Positions 49,501 to 62,553 of a DNA stretch of 64,000 nt are shown piece by piece. Source of the stretch: Zonotrichia leucophrys gambelii (Eukaryota > Chordata > Aves > Passeriformes > Passerellidae); contig NC_088170.1 of assembly GCF_028769735.1 (NCBI RefSeq), positions 46,482,585-46,546,584 of the forward strand, written 5' to 3'. The stretch's first letter is position 1; each line of letters starts with the position of its first letter. The position numbers were made by a program, and so were the translations under genes. The notes under the pieces are model-generated. The model searched no databases, had not been told where the DNA came from, and saw nothing but the letters and a program-made list of their open reading frames with translations.

Positions 49501-52500
49501 AGTCAAAGAACCCTGGACCCCAGTAGGCCCAGTTCATCACAGACAAAATGACATTTATGTCAACATACTGGAATAAGGCTTTAACTCCTGAAAGAACAAT
49601 ACAGAAAGAAGATATAGCTGCTGATACTGATTCTTTCAAAAGCCATGAAAAAAGAACTAATTATATTGGAAGCAACAGAACATAAAGTAAGTAAAACTAA
49701 GGCTTGAAGACTTTACTTCTGTCACAAGACCATACTGCACTAATTTTCCTGTATGCCTGATAGATTTCTTAGCTCAACCTATAGTAAATTTGACTTAATA
49801 ACAGTTTCTAAAAAAGGTCATGAGAGTATTTTTACAGAAAACATATATCAACTGAATTTAGTAATCCAGAAGAGTTTACAGTATTAACTAAGCAATGCTA
49901 CACATGAACTGAACTAAGTATATTTCAGTACAAGAAACATTTTAAGCAGCTCAATGGTAGGCTGTTGAGATTGTTTATCTAATACAGAAATGTTTTCAGA
50001 CATTTGAAGCATGTGTGTTTGGGTGTGCACACAAGCACTTGTGCATATTTATGAGTGCTCAAAACCTAATTTTTAAATGGTATAACTTTGCAACAACTTC
50101 AAAAATCTATATAGCAAGTATAGTGGGTGTAAAAATCACATCAATGACGCTCCAGTATTAATAGCTGGTGTGTTGGCTGCCTTCACTGCTCCTCATATTC
50201 ATGACAGATAGATATGTATAAACGATTATATCATCATCTTAGTAGTACTAACTCAAAGATGAGATTAAAAACTGTAATTCTGTTTAATCCATGTAGCCTG
50301 TGACACAATCAAAGAAAAAAGGTAATGAGAATAAAATTTATGAAGCAGAAGTAGAAATAATATGTCATAAAGGATACTCCATCAGTTAAAACCTCTAGAT
50401 GTACATCTGATTGCTGCAGATGAAGAAATCATTGTTTAAAACATCAAGCACCAGGTTCACAGACAATTCTGAAATGCAAAGCAACAAATTAAAGAGCACA
50501 CAGTAAGAGTCAGAATCAATCAGGACAAAATTTATGTCATGCTTGAAAGCCTTACTAGAATTCATACAGCAATGCTTCAGTTAGTAGATCTTTTGTTAAT
50601 TGAGATACAACAATACATACCAAAATTTAGTGAGAAATGGCAGATGTGCTACTAGCTGATAATTACTTTGCAAATCTGAATCAAATAATAGCTTTCTAAC
50701 AATTAGAGTAATCATAGTAATTTTAAGGGTGGAGAGAACAAGGATGATATCAAGTTTGCGATATAAAAAACTGGAATTAATACTTGAATAATCTCCATCA
50801 TTAATCAAGAAATAAATCCATCTTGCAAGTGGATTTCTTGAGAGCAGTTAATAACTGCCATCACACTTTCCTGAGCCTGCAATCCAAATATAGATAGAAG
50901 AATGACTGATATTAGTTGTCTGAAAGTGACAATTCCCTTCTGAATATCACCAGAGCACGTGACCTGTATAATATGAAGTTTTGAAGTTAAATGATCTTAT
51001 AAGGAAATAATTCAGCAGCTGGCTTGATGACTACTGTGCATCACAAGCACAGGGACATTAAGACTTTGGTAAACCTGTTGTAGCTTAAGGTAAGATGGAA
51101 AAATGGTGCTATTCTTTGGTGTGTATATATTTAAATTAAAAAACAAAATTTGTTTTCCAGCAATTTCAAAGCTTTTAACTGTATTCCTATTATATGCAAA
51201 AGATTTAAACCTCAGTTTAAGGAAGATGCACCATCCAACAGGTCATGGGATATTTCCCAGGCATGCTGATCTTCCTGCAGAAGCTGTTCCCTCTGAAAAG
51301 GTTGGGAACTCACAGTCAGTGAAAACTAAACTGGGTGTTTTATCTTCCCACAGTCCAGTAGCACAGGGCAGCTTCCTGCAAGGAGGGACGTCTGAAAATG
51401 CAGTCCTTCTGCAGCACACCCTTCTCTATTCACTCCAAATGCATGGTATGTCAGGGGCCAAATAAGAGATTTTCCTTTGCCTCTTAAATGGGTTTCATAA
51501 AGACAATCACAAATACAGACTCTCCTTCTTTCTCCAACTTGCTTTCTTCTTTTTTCAGAATATAATTAAATTCAGGACAATGTTTTGATCCTTTAGGCAC
51601 CTGACTTCTAAATGTTTGAATGTTAGTAGCACTGTAGCTCATTTGTCAAATTCATATTTTGGTTTATATTTTTCCTTAATAGAGTAATTCTTAATTTATG
51701 GAAGTCAGCTATACCTTTTGTGCCAATATAAATGACTGTGAAAGGCAGCAGAAAACAGGCACAATATGTAAAATAAATACATTGTTTTACAGACTCAGAA
51801 CATGCCCAAAAGCTTTTTTAAAATCCACCATGAGTGTGAAATCTGACAAACTCCACAGAGACCAATGACTGTACATTTGAGCTATCAAACATTTCAAATA
51901 ATTACTATGGGGAATGCATGTGAAAGCATAGTCCTATGTCTCAGTGACCAGAAGACACCTATTCATATAGAACGAGAACAGATTATTAAACTCTGCTGGG
52001 AAAAAACCAAGGTGCTTGCTAAACCTTTGGAATTAGTAAAGCAATCTATTAGCAAACAAAAGCAGAGGTAAGTTTCCAGCATCCAGCATGCCAGGGAATT
52101 GTTTCTTAGAAAGGCAGTTTGATGTATGCACGTGAAAAGCAGCTAGAACAGCTAATTTTTCTAACTGCACTTCAACAGAACACTGTCACTTGAAAGACTA
52201 AGGAAGAAACATGGCCTAACATGGCCAGGGGATGTTACTGTGAATTTATGCTGTGATTTAAACAGTACAAGAAGAAACGCAAGTACTACAAGAGACAAAT
52301 ATTGAATAAAGAAACAAAATTTTAATTTTACTGGAAAGCAGAATTTTTTTTAAGTCCCTTTTTTTTCCAGAAAACTATTACAGCAACTACTCTAAAACAA
52401 AACTACCCTTTTGTCTGCAGAATGGTAAATTTCTCTGTAGTATCTTAACAAAATAATTAAGACTTTTCCACATTAATGATTGGCTCTTCCAGGAAAAGTA

Positions 52501-54261
52501 CCTATGTACACTTATTGTGAAATAATGGCTTCCAGAATTTGCTGAAGAGTGCAAGCCAGTATAGACAAAAAATAGGGCCCTCTGTGCCTATATGAGTGAA
52601 GACAACAGCCTCAAATATATTTTTATGAATTTTTATGTTCTGTGGCTTACAAGAGAGACAGACTAAATGCAGGGGTTTCTGTACCTGCTATGTCAAACTG
52701 CCTATTTTCTTAACTAAGTGGCAGAAATTTATCCGACACATCTAATATACCTGGCTTTTTTGACAAATATTTCATATGATAAGTTAAACAAACCATCTCC
52801 ATTTCCTTAAAGTGCCAATACCATGTTTTTGAAAAAAAGAAGAATTCAAAATGTGTTAGCCCTGGTTCAGTGTGGAACATTTAACAGTTGTTTATTATCC
52901 CAGCCTCTTAGAGGTATTTCAGATCAGGTCAGAATCTTTTAATAGCATCAAATGACACTGATTGACTGGAGGAGTCAAAAGGACACATGTTATGAGGGAA
53001 AGAGAAGCAAGAACAGCATGACTATTGAAGGCTGATAACAAAAGAAATGCTCCTAAATTTGTAGAATGGGAGCCAGTGAGGGCCAAGGTTAATGTGACTT
53101 CTCAGGGATGCTGAAGTGAAGAGATAGAGAAGGCAAGAGCAGCATGTAAGTACACAGTCCTCACTAAAGTTGTGCTCTATTTTATCTCATCATCTGACTT
53201 AGAATCTTTCTGTCCTTTTGTGGCATTTTCCTGTGTCATGGCAGGACTCCAGTCCTGCATCCTTTCTCTGGCAGATACTTGCCCAGAAAGAGGCCCTGAG
53301 AAGGGGAAGAGCGCTTCCCATTTCTTCTGTGTCCCCTGAATTGCTACCTTTGAGAATTCTCTTTACTTTGGACTTGGATTTGGAAGGCTCCACAAGCTTC
53401 TAATGTTTGTTGCTTTTTAATATATTGCAGTTTGCACACCAGTGTAAGGGGAATTGTGGGAACCAACAGGACTTCTGAAAACCAAGGTGTTATACAGATG
53501 AAGCCAACACACTGAGTACGTGGAAGGGACAGGGTCACTTGTTCAATGGGAAGAAGACAGACAATGGGGTGGAGAGGGATAGGCTCCGGCATAAAGTCTG
53601 CTCGTTCCTGAATCAGAGACATTGCCCACTCTGGCTTATCACAGACTCCACCTGCCTCTCAAAATCGTGGTTCAGTCAGAAGAAAATGTAAAAAAGGAAG
53701 AGTGGCAGTGACCTGGCACAAGCAGGAGCTGATACCTCATTCTCACAAAGTTTCATCCTTGCTTTGGATCCATCATGTCAATGGTGTGAATGAGTGAGCT
53801 GTGAGCAGTGCACAGAACTCAGAAATGTACAGCCTCACAAAATGGTGATCTGCCACTCTAAAGGAAAAGCTATATATTAGATAACGTCACAGCCTGTCAG
53901 ACTTGTGACCTTTAATTAAAGCATGTACAATCGTGCTTTTCAGTCCTCTCAGCAGCAATATTCTGCTCAAAATGAGATATTTTCAGAGGCAGAAGGTTGG
54001 CTGGCAATTGGTTGGAAGGGGGGATGCTGAGTCAACGTTTCTGAGGTTCTGGATGGGTCTAGTGAATGAGTAGCATCCTGCTATCCTGAGCTGTGCCTTG
54101 TATCAGTCTTCATAGAGGCAAGTGACACAAGACTGACACAAGAGACTGAGATGGAAGATGAAACCCTTTTGTGCATTGACTGTCTGAAACAAGATACTGG
54201 GCTATGCTGGCAGTCTGTGTCAACAACAGTCTAACTCAGAGGTTACTCTGTGAGTACCTTA

Positions 54262-54725
54262 CAGAATCACAGAACTATTTGATTTGGAAGGAATCTTCAA
54301 GATCATTTAGTTCCAACATTCATGTGAGGGGAGGGTATACCTTACACTAGACCAGCTTGCTCAAAGCCTTATCTAACCTCATCTTGAATGCTCCTAGGAA
54401 TGGGGAATTCACAACTTCTCTCAGCAGCCTGTTTCAGTGTTTCACCTGAGCATCCTCATAGTAAAGAATTTCTTCCCAATCAAATATAAATCTACCCTAT
54501 TTGAGCTTAAGAAACACCTTGGCCTATCACTACATGCCCTTGTAAATAGTTCTCCAGCTCTCTTGCAAGCTTGTGTAAAGCAATTCATACTGCACGGGAG
54601 AACTGCATATGCAGTACAAATAACCTCACCCCTTCCCCAGATTTTTCATAGCATCAGTGCTTCCATTCCTTCAAACACTGGCCACTTGCTTAGAACTGTC
54701 TGTAAGGGTTGTCTTCATTGCAAAT
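54262..54725 (-). mobile_element. CR1 LINE 3' fragment, about 460 bp
   Basis: The longest CR1 copy in the window. The plus strand shows CAGAATCACAGAACTATTTG, GGAAGGAATCTTCAAGATCA, CACTAGACCAGCTTGCTCAA, a TCACAACTTCTCTCAGCAGCC block, AAAGAATTTCTTCCCAAT and CTTGGCCTATCACTACATGCC, in the order of an inverted CR1 3' end. It is degenerate and 5'-truncated, and on the minus strand. Confidence 0.88.
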
Positions 54726-54928
54726 TGTAGCAGTGGGTGTCTTTGGTGACATGGTTATGAAGATTTGGAAATGACTGCAATTCCCATTTCACTGGAAGTT
54801 CACTGCCAGGGTGCCAGGGTGTGATTGTAACCTCCATGAGAGGCACTTTGTCCCATTACCACCCCTGAAACCATGCAGTCACTCGATTTAGCTTTTTTCA
54901 TATATCTACCAAAGGAATTTGTTTGCCC

Positions 54929-54951
54929 AAAAAAAAGAAAAAAAAAAAAAA
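54929..54951. repeat. Poly-A tract interrupted by one G
   Basis: A8-G-A14 homopolymer, about 200 bp from the CR1 copy at 54262-54725. It explains the poly-lysine start of a spurious open frame. Confidence 0.85.
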
Positions 54952-56355
54952 GCTTATCAGCTTTAGACTAAAGGTTAATGCTGTTGCAAGAGAACTGAAG
55001 AATAAGGACATTACCAAAAATAAGAGCATCACCAGCACCTTTAGCAAAAGCTATGTGTCTTCCTGCAAAATGCAGAATGTCCCAAAATTCTTTCCTAATG
55101 TTCCTGTTTGTCGGTGAGTTAGGTACATGGTGGTTTAGGGACACAATTTCTTCATACTTATCTCCTATTTTTGTCATTTGCATGCTTAAATCCATGTGCA
55201 ATGCACTGCTAATTTACCCCACAGTGTTCCCATGGAACATCATTTGTATGCACATAAACTATCAGTGTAATATCTAGAGATGAAATCCAATGGAAACAGT
55301 TTGCTGTGAAATCCAGACTTTGTTCCCTCATTTTTCCACTTCACTGACTGTTGCTTTTTCCAAGTACTCCTAGAGATCCCTTGCGCAACTCCTCATTATG
55401 CTGCATTATTACTTAATTTGGGAAATAAACTAAAAGCATTTTTTACACAATCTAATTTCCCATAATTTTTGGGATGATATTAAGACAGTTATTCAGAAGA
55501 GAAAATGTTAATCAATTTTATTTCAAAACCACATTGAAATTCCACATAAATTGGTGCCAGAGTGCAAATGCTTCTCAACTGGGAATGGCGAAGGGAGGGA
55601 AGAGAAATATATGCCAGCTCTCAGTTTAATAGAAAGGATGTGAGATCCGTTTTATTTGAATCAAATACTATTTAGCAACTTAAGCATCCGGAGCAGATCT
55701 GATAACTTGGGTAAAGTGTATTGATTTCTCTATTGATTTTTCTAATATACCTTCTCTGTGAGGGAGTTATAACTGAAAGTAGCAAGTGACCCAGCTAATG
55801 CCAGATCTAAGTAGTGTGCAGATGTTCAGATATGCAAGATGGGTCATCACTAACTTCCAGAATGTGACAGGTCTTAGTCTTCCACTTGGAGGCAATACAT
55901 GGTATTGGTTCTTTCTCTCTTGGCTTGCAATGTTTGAATTTTTTTCCAATATGAAATTAATGCATTTTTCCATTTCTATGAAAAAGTGGCTTTGTTCATA
56001 AACTAGATGTATATATGGATTAGATAGTATATGGCCTTCATACTACTATACATTGACTTTAACCTTAGGATCAAGCATATAAAGCCTTTTTCTGCAGTCT
56101 GTAAGCTGATTCATTAGTTGAAATACTACAGAGGACCACATAAAAGACCTGTGGGTTTCTGAACAATTTATTTCCAAGAACAGCTCTAAAACTCTGCAAT
56201 GTTTGTCACTCCCTCTGAACAATTTTGTATAAGCAAAGGATAGCAGGAATTTCTTGCACTCTTGAAAACACTACAATTTCTGCCATTGCTTTCAATGGGA
56301 TCTGAATTTTCTGGCAGCAGAGGAAATTTATCACTCACAGAAGTTTTATTTTCCT

Positions 56356-56480
56356 AGAATCATAGAACATGCTGAGTTGGAAAAGATACACCAGGATCGA
56401 GTCCAACTCCTGCCCCTGTGCAGGGCACCCCAAGAATCACACCAAGTGCCTGAGAGCATTGCTCAAATGCTCAAGTAGTA
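56356..56480 (-). mobile_element. CR1 LINE 3'-end fragment
   Basis: The plus strand reads AGAATCATAGAACATGCTGA, GTTGGAAAAGATACACCAGG, GAGTCCAACTCCTGCCCCTG, CAGGGCACCCCAAGAATCAC, then CTGAGAGCATTGCTCAAATG. This is a standard inverted avian CR1 terminus, of a different subfamily wording from the copy at 42743. It lies on the minus strand and is 5'-truncated. Confidence 0.87.
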
Positions 56481-57272
56481 CTTTGTACTGTTACTTCTAG
56501 CATTGCAGTGTGCTTTCTTAAATTCAGAGCATAAATTTAGAACATAGCCACAAAATAAACCTTAGAAATAGAAAAACATTACAAGAAAAAAAAAAAAGAA
56601 GGAAAAAAGCCTAAAAAATTCCAGTAAAGGCAACCTTGAATTACACTTAACATTATGCATATTTGCATACAGGGAGTAACACTTGAAATATACTTCCAGC
56701 ACTCAGACTTTAAGTTTCAGCTCTAAAGGTCCAAGAATAGAGACTGCAATGAAGACTATTCTGGGCCCTCTGGTCTTTTAAGCACATCTCCACAGCATTT
56801 TCTGCGGGTCCTAGCTGAAAAAGAGGTTGATTCTGCTCCTCATATGGTAATTGCCACAAAGGAAGGGGGAAAGCTGGGCCGAAAAAGTAAATGTCTGCAC
56901 TATGAGCAGATTTTGCTACTCTTTTTGCAGATGCATCATAAAATAACAGGTCACCCTTCCAGCAAGCATTGTGCTTACTCCTAGTTTCTCTGACAGACTT
57001 TATTCAAATACTGCTTACTCCAATAAACAGAATGGAAACAGCCCAAATTACACCACATTATGTCCAAGGCTTCTAGATGAAACACCCAATAAGGCAGCAC
57101 AGACCTGATTCACATCAAGATTCTTCCAATTCCAGAAGTAAAAATTTACCTTGAGATATATTCTCTAGATTTGTAACATTTTAAAACCAATTCCTGATCT
57201 CTGGGCATGATATTAAAAGAAGTGTTGCACCCAATGGCTCTAAAAGATATGTCCTGAGAATACAGAGTTTGG

Positions 57273-57295
57273 AAAAAACAAACAAACAAACAAAC
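57273..57295. repeat. (CAAA)n simple repeat
   Basis: AAAAAACAAACAAACAAACAAAC immediately left of the CpG-rich island. Confidence 0.85.
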
Positions 57296-57299
57296 CAAG

Positions 57300-57950
57300 A
57301 GCAGCAAGAGTAGCCAAGCTGAGCTCGGCCTGCGGCACTCCAGGCACCACGAGCTGCCCCGAACCTTCTCCGAGCCCCGCCCTTAGGGGTCAGTGTCAGT
57401 CCACACAGAACACCAACTCAACAACAGCAACAACTCAAACCCAAACCGAAACCGAACAAAACCAAATGAGAGTCCTTCTGTTCAGTGCTGCTGAATCCCG
57501 GAACGTTCCCCTGCATGCCCCGCACAGGCCCACCCTGGATACCTCCCCGCGCTGCGCTAAGAGGGCTCCGAGCAATGAACGCGGGGAAGGGCCCGGGGCG
57601 GCTCTCGCCGGCTCGCCCGCCCTGCTCCGCCGCCGGCCACGCGGGGGCACCAGAGCGCCGCGCTGCCCGCGCTGCCCGGCGGAGCGCTGAGGGCTCGGCG
57701 GCACGGGGCGGGTCGGAACGCTGAGGGCAGGGCGGAACGCTGAGGGCCCGGCGGAGCACTGAGAGATCGGGGGAACGCTGAGGGCTCGGTGGTCGCGGCT
57801 CACGCTCCACCCTAACCCGTCAGCAGGTCACTGAAGGAAGGGAAGAGCTGTCTGAGAGTGCCACGGGCAGGGCGCGTTTACTGCGCCTTCCCGTGTGAAT
57901 GGAGCGTTTGCCAGCGCCAGGGTGCGGGTGTGGGTGTTGGCAGCTTCTCT
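57300..57950. promoter_or_regulatory. CpG-rich island, possible distal promoter
   Basis: The only strongly GC- and CpG-rich segment in the window, densest at about 57530-57800. It contains GC-box-like sequences: CCCCGCCC near 57375, GGGGCGG near 57596 and GGGGCGGG near 57705. CpG is depleted elsewhere in the window, so its retention here suggests an unmethylated promoter or enhancer. No exon with a recognised product is seen. Long open frames on both strands (up to 130 codons) follow from the low AT content and are not credible genes. An alternative upstream FOXP2 promoter or a non-coding RNA start is possible but unproven. Confidence 0.45.
57678..57792. repeat. 19-bp GC-rich minisatellite inside the CpG island
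   Basis: The unit GGCGGAACGCTGAGGGC (with two variable bases) recurs, with CGCTGA or CACTGA at 57685, 57719, 57738, 57757 and 57776. The last four copies are spaced exactly 19 bp and the first is separated by 34 bp. Confidence 0.85.
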
Positions 57951-60900
57951 AGCAGATTTTTTAGCTCTTCTCTGTCTTTGTAGTACTTGTTCTTAGCACG
58001 TGGAAACAGGTCAGCAATTCATCTGTGTCCACCAAAAGAGTCACAGGACACTCTCCTCCTCTGAGTGCTGCTCCATGGTGCCAGTGCGAGCAGAGCTCCT
58101 GTCACCACAACTGAGAGAAAATAAACATGTCCTTTTAAAAACAGATTTTAAACTGCCTTTTCACCTGTCCTGGGTGAAATCGCAATCACACCAATCATAG
58201 TGGTGTCAAAGAACCCAATACTGCCTTGTTCTACATGGATGCAACATCATGCCTGCATGGAGTCATAATGTCAGGAAAAGCATTCAAGCACAGCCGTATC
58301 TCAGTGAATGTATATGATAGTTTGCTGCTATCACATCTATAACTTACAAGTCTCAGCCAGGCTGTGACTCCCCTGAGCCAAATGCTGGACAAACAAAGCC
58401 TTCCTCGGTGCCCACCAAAGGCAGTGGAGGTTGGCCAGGCCCCATGGGGAGTGCTCCAGGCCTGAAGGGCTTACAAGTCCAGAAAGACAAAACAAACAAT
58501 GACAGACATAACAGGCGTGCAGGCAGCTGCCTTGGCCCTGACCCTGCCATTTTTTCTGGTTTGGTTTAACCCTGCCTGAAAGGGTGCACGATCTGGACAC
58601 TTATTTTAAATGCAAATCTTGCTGGCTTACTAATCCAAAGAAGCTGAATATACTTTCTTTAATATATTCTAAGTTGAGCCTTTAAAAGTATTATCAGTAG
58701 CAAATATGTTTTTGTATATTTAAACCATCAACAGAAAATAATCAATAAAATGTCTTTTTTTTTTCTGTATCTCTTTCCTTTAAAATTGTGTTTGCTCTTC
58801 TCTTTTCTCTCTCCAATTTTGTTTTCCTCAGCCCATTCTAGTCTGTATTAATTCTTCCCAGTTTTATGCTCCATTTCCTATTTTAGGTTTCTATCTTGTG
58901 TATTTATTTTTACTCATGCAGTCCCACTAGGTATTACTGAAACTAGCCACTTGCTTAATTTAACACAGAAGTTTTTTGTGATATTATTATTTTGTTTTTT
59001 ATGCAACTTTTAATTCCCAGGTATCCTTTTCCTTAGCTCTTTGCATCTTGTCTATCTTTTGACTTACACTCTAAGGCAGTGATTCCCGAGTCACTGCAGT
59101 TTAAGTCTTTATTTTTTCTGTGGGATTTTAGGTCCATAACCTTCAGTCACACTGACCATGCCTGAAGTACAAGAGCCTGTTTCTCCTTGATGAAACTTCA
59201 TTTTGAGGTCCAGCTAACGTGCCTTAGTCCAGCCTTCCAACCTGGCCCTACTCCAGATCCTGCCAGTTACCTTACAAGAGAAGGAAGCCCTCTGGACCCC
59301 TTTATTGCTTTGCCCACCATGTCAGCCTCAGACAACTCACCTTGCTCCTGCCAGGTTCCTGCCTCCAGAGCTTCACAGCATCTTCAAAGCCAGATCCCTG
59401 CTCAACCAACCACCTTTCTTGTTGAGGAGGAATCTCCTATCTGGATAGCCACATGCTATGCAAGCTCCATGTCTCTCTCTCCTTTCTGGTTCACACTGAT
59501 TGTTACAGACTTACAGGAAAGGCAGGGCTTCTGACGTTAAAAGAGTGCAAAGCAGTAAAGGTAGGTACAGAGGGAAAAGAAATGGAGTTGATAGGAGGTG
59601 GAAGGATGGAACTGGATGGAGGATAAACTGGATGTAGTATTTTGAACCTTCCTCAATTCCCCTTCATATGGTAGCATCCCCTGCCAGCTTGAGATCTGCA
59701 TTGAGCTGAATTCCTTTGTTCATAAAGATAAAAGCTATAAAAGTACCATGCCTTTCCCCCTTTTTATTTAGCCAAATTCTGAATGTCATTAGGTTTGCTG
59801 AGCCTGATTTCAGAAAATTGTTCAGATTACCCTCCATACCTGCAGTTCTTCTCTGTCCACAGAAAAATGGTACTGTCAAAGAGAAGAAACCTTCAGGTCT
59901 TCACATTTTGAGCACCTGAGGGTTTTTTCCTCCTTGATGAGGCCGTGTCCTGGAGGACCTCCAGATGCTGATCTTTCCTTGTATTCGCACTTTGTGGATC
60001 ATAAATAGGTATCTCTGACACATGCTTACATACATCTCAGCTAAGCAAAGTAAATTCTTGTTTACATGCTCAATTTCAAGAGAGCAAGAGGCAGAAAATG
60101 AGACTCCTTTTCTGCTTACAAATTTGCCTAAATTTTGGGTGTGTTGCTGGCTTGAAAGTATTCACATGGATTGGAAGGGACGTTTGGTATACCTGTTGGT
60201 ATTAAAGATCTACCAGCAAATTAGGAGGGTTTCATATGAACCTGTTGCTTCATAAATGAAGCTGCCTTTCTCTGGACCGTGGTAATTTTTCTGCAGATGG
60301 CATGACAGTGGGACTAAGTATCATTTTCTACCCCCTCAAGCACATTCTTTACTTCATAGAGCACCAGGCTGGGTGGTTGTTTTTTTTTTCAAATGTTCTT
60401 TGGGAGGTATTCAGGATCCCCACCTTCAAACTTGAACTTCAAAGTTGAGCAGGATGTCTAGTGCCCATCTTCTCAGCATATTTTTCAAGAACAAATTATA
60501 AACATTTCAAGCAAAGTGCACTTATTACAAGTTTGTTTGCCAAGTACTGCTGCCTCCCTTCCAAGTTCCAACTATGTCAAAGAATCTGGTTTACAAACAG
60601 GTTCCTCCCTTCAGCTGGTACATGGATGCCAGGGCACGGAGGCTTATCACTAATGAAGGAGTTTACAGGATGAAAGGGGAAAATGCAGTGGGAGTTACTT
60701 GACTGACTCTCACTTGTCACAAAATGTATAGGTAGTTGTAGTTGCTGAGCAGATGGATGAAGTGATGTGCAAGAGTAGTTATACCCCCAATTTATTCCAG
60801 AGATTGAGCTAAAATTCACTGAAGTCAATAGATTTCTTTTGATTTCTATGGACTTTACATTGGTCTTTCTGGTGATTAATTATCCTAATCATGAGACACT

Positions 60901-61638
60901 GCCTACCCCAGGATTTACCTCTTTAAAGAAGCCTGAGGTCATCTGATATTATCAGATATTTGCAACTTAGATTACAAAAAAATATTCATTGAGGAAATAG
61001 ATAAAGGTGAGTCCAGCATATTTTGTTCAGAAAGAAATGCTTCCCTTTGTTTTATTTTTACTTGTAGCTAGACCAAATGCAACTTCCACAAAAGACAAGT
61101 TATTTTAACTTGATGTTCAGGTCAACCCAATTCCAAGAGAACATAAATGTGGCATAAAGCCATGTGCTTCTCGTGCATCACACACACTCCACACTGGGAT
61201 CTGCCATTACACACACTCAAATACAGAGTGTGTACACACTTCTTACTATCATTTTTCTTTTCTATCATAGCTTACATAGCAGAATAAGGAACTTTCAAAC
61301 ACACTTCTGAAGATCTGTGGAATCTCAAGAAGTTGCACCAATTAATGTTACACTACTCAGAATATGTAATATATATGAAAGAACTGCTATTGCTATATTT
61401 TCCTATGACTCTTAAGTCATATTTTACTGTGCTTTGCAGCATTTTAATAGTATGTCTAATATTTTCAGGGGCTTTGACCCTAATTTTTACTAGTGTGCCA
61501 AAGGTGGACTTTGTTTAAAAGAGAGCTGTCTTGTCTAGGTCATAGTGATGGTAGATTTTTTCAGAAATCTTGCCTTTTTTAAAAAATTTTTCTGGTTATA
61601 ATAAACTTTATATTTGCATTGCTTGACTATTTAATTTC

Positions 61639-61682
61639 ATTACATAATTATATATATATATATATATATCCAATTATGTAAT
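61639..61682. repeat. (TA)n repeat flanked by perfect 11-bp inverted arms
   Basis: ATTACATAATT (61639-61649) and its exact reverse complement AATTATGTAAT (61672-61682) enclose a TA dinucleotide run, giving a strong hairpin or cruciform. Confidence 0.9.
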
Positions 61683-62529
61683 TTCGTTCATAATTTTATA
61701 GCTCTGCTTGAGATTGATACCTGATCCTCTGCCATACTGTACATTGTCTTTCCCTTTCTTTGTTATGAAGAAGGAACACTGAGTCATGAAGTAGTGAAGA
61801 TGGCCCCAGCACCAGAATTATCTGTCCAAATCAGTGGAACTAAGCTTTCAATATTTCAGAAAATCTCCTGACTTTTTGCTGTCTCAGTTATGAAAAAGCT
61901 GAACTTTGCTTGCTCATTTGGGTAGGACTTTATTGCCCATGCACTAGACATTATTAGATGTGTGATTCACAGTCAGTGCCTTGCAGCCTGGATTTTTGTG
62001 AACCAGATGGGCCTGACCCTATACTTTGTGCATGCGTGCAGAAAAAAAGGGCAATAGAAAGCTCCATCAGATCCTAAGAATCTCTTTCAAATGCCAAGGT
62101 GGTGACAAATTCAGAATTTGCAGAAGACAAAAGGGTTGTTTCAGTGTAGCCCTGACTGCACAGCACCTCAGCTTCTGGGTACACCTGTGCTGCCCTGGTT
62201 GCTCGAGGCTCTGGTCCGTGTGGGAGCTCAGTGCACAGCTCACTGTCCATGGCTGGACACATGGAGCTGATTGTGCTCATTGTGGGAGTATCTAATACAA
62301 GATCTGTCTATAAAATTCTGGCTAAGGACTCAGAAATCTGAACAGCCATCTTTATTATTTTAAGTCCAAAATTTACAAAGCAGAGAAACAATCATTGCAC
62401 CATTAAGGCATAGTGATTAATAGAGCAGAAAGTAGAGTTCAGCAAAGAAGAGTTTGGCCACATTGGATAGTAACTGAGGTTAAATCTAACATGAAGACAT
62501 TGATCAGAGTAAAAGTGGCATGCTACTAG

Positions 62530-62553
62530 AAAAAAAAAAAAAAACAAAAAAAA
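62530..62553. repeat. Poly-A tract interrupted by one C
   Basis: A15-C-A8. No retroposed gene body is recognised upstream of it. Confidence 0.85.

Larger units (their letters stand above)
45261..57270. other. Gene-poor intergenic region right of the FOXQ2-like gene
   Basis: About 12 kb of AT-rich sequence with no supportable exon. It contains the CR1 fragments at 54262 and 56356 and poly-A/poly-T tracts. The longest open frame inside (51103-51465, 120 codons) has no recognisable domain. If bird gene order follows mammals, this is part of the PPP1R3A-FOXP2 interval, where distal regulatory elements are expected. Confidence 0.7.

Noticed and set aside
51103..51465. 120-codon open frame right of the FOXQ2-like gene
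   Set aside because: The product is not recognised. It begins in AT-rich low-complexity sequence and no promoter or splice pattern supports it.
54923..55117. 64-codon open frame starting with poly-lysine
   Set aside because: Generated by a poly-A tract. No nuclear localisation function should be inferred.
57418..57810. Overlapping open frames up to 130 codons on both strands in the CpG-rich island
   Set aside because: Four frames are open at once because stop codons are rare in GC-rich DNA. The products are Arg/Ala/Pro-rich with no domain.
59187..59534. 115-codon open frame, Pro/Ser-rich
   Set aside because: No domain and no supporting gene structure. Composition alone explains its openness.
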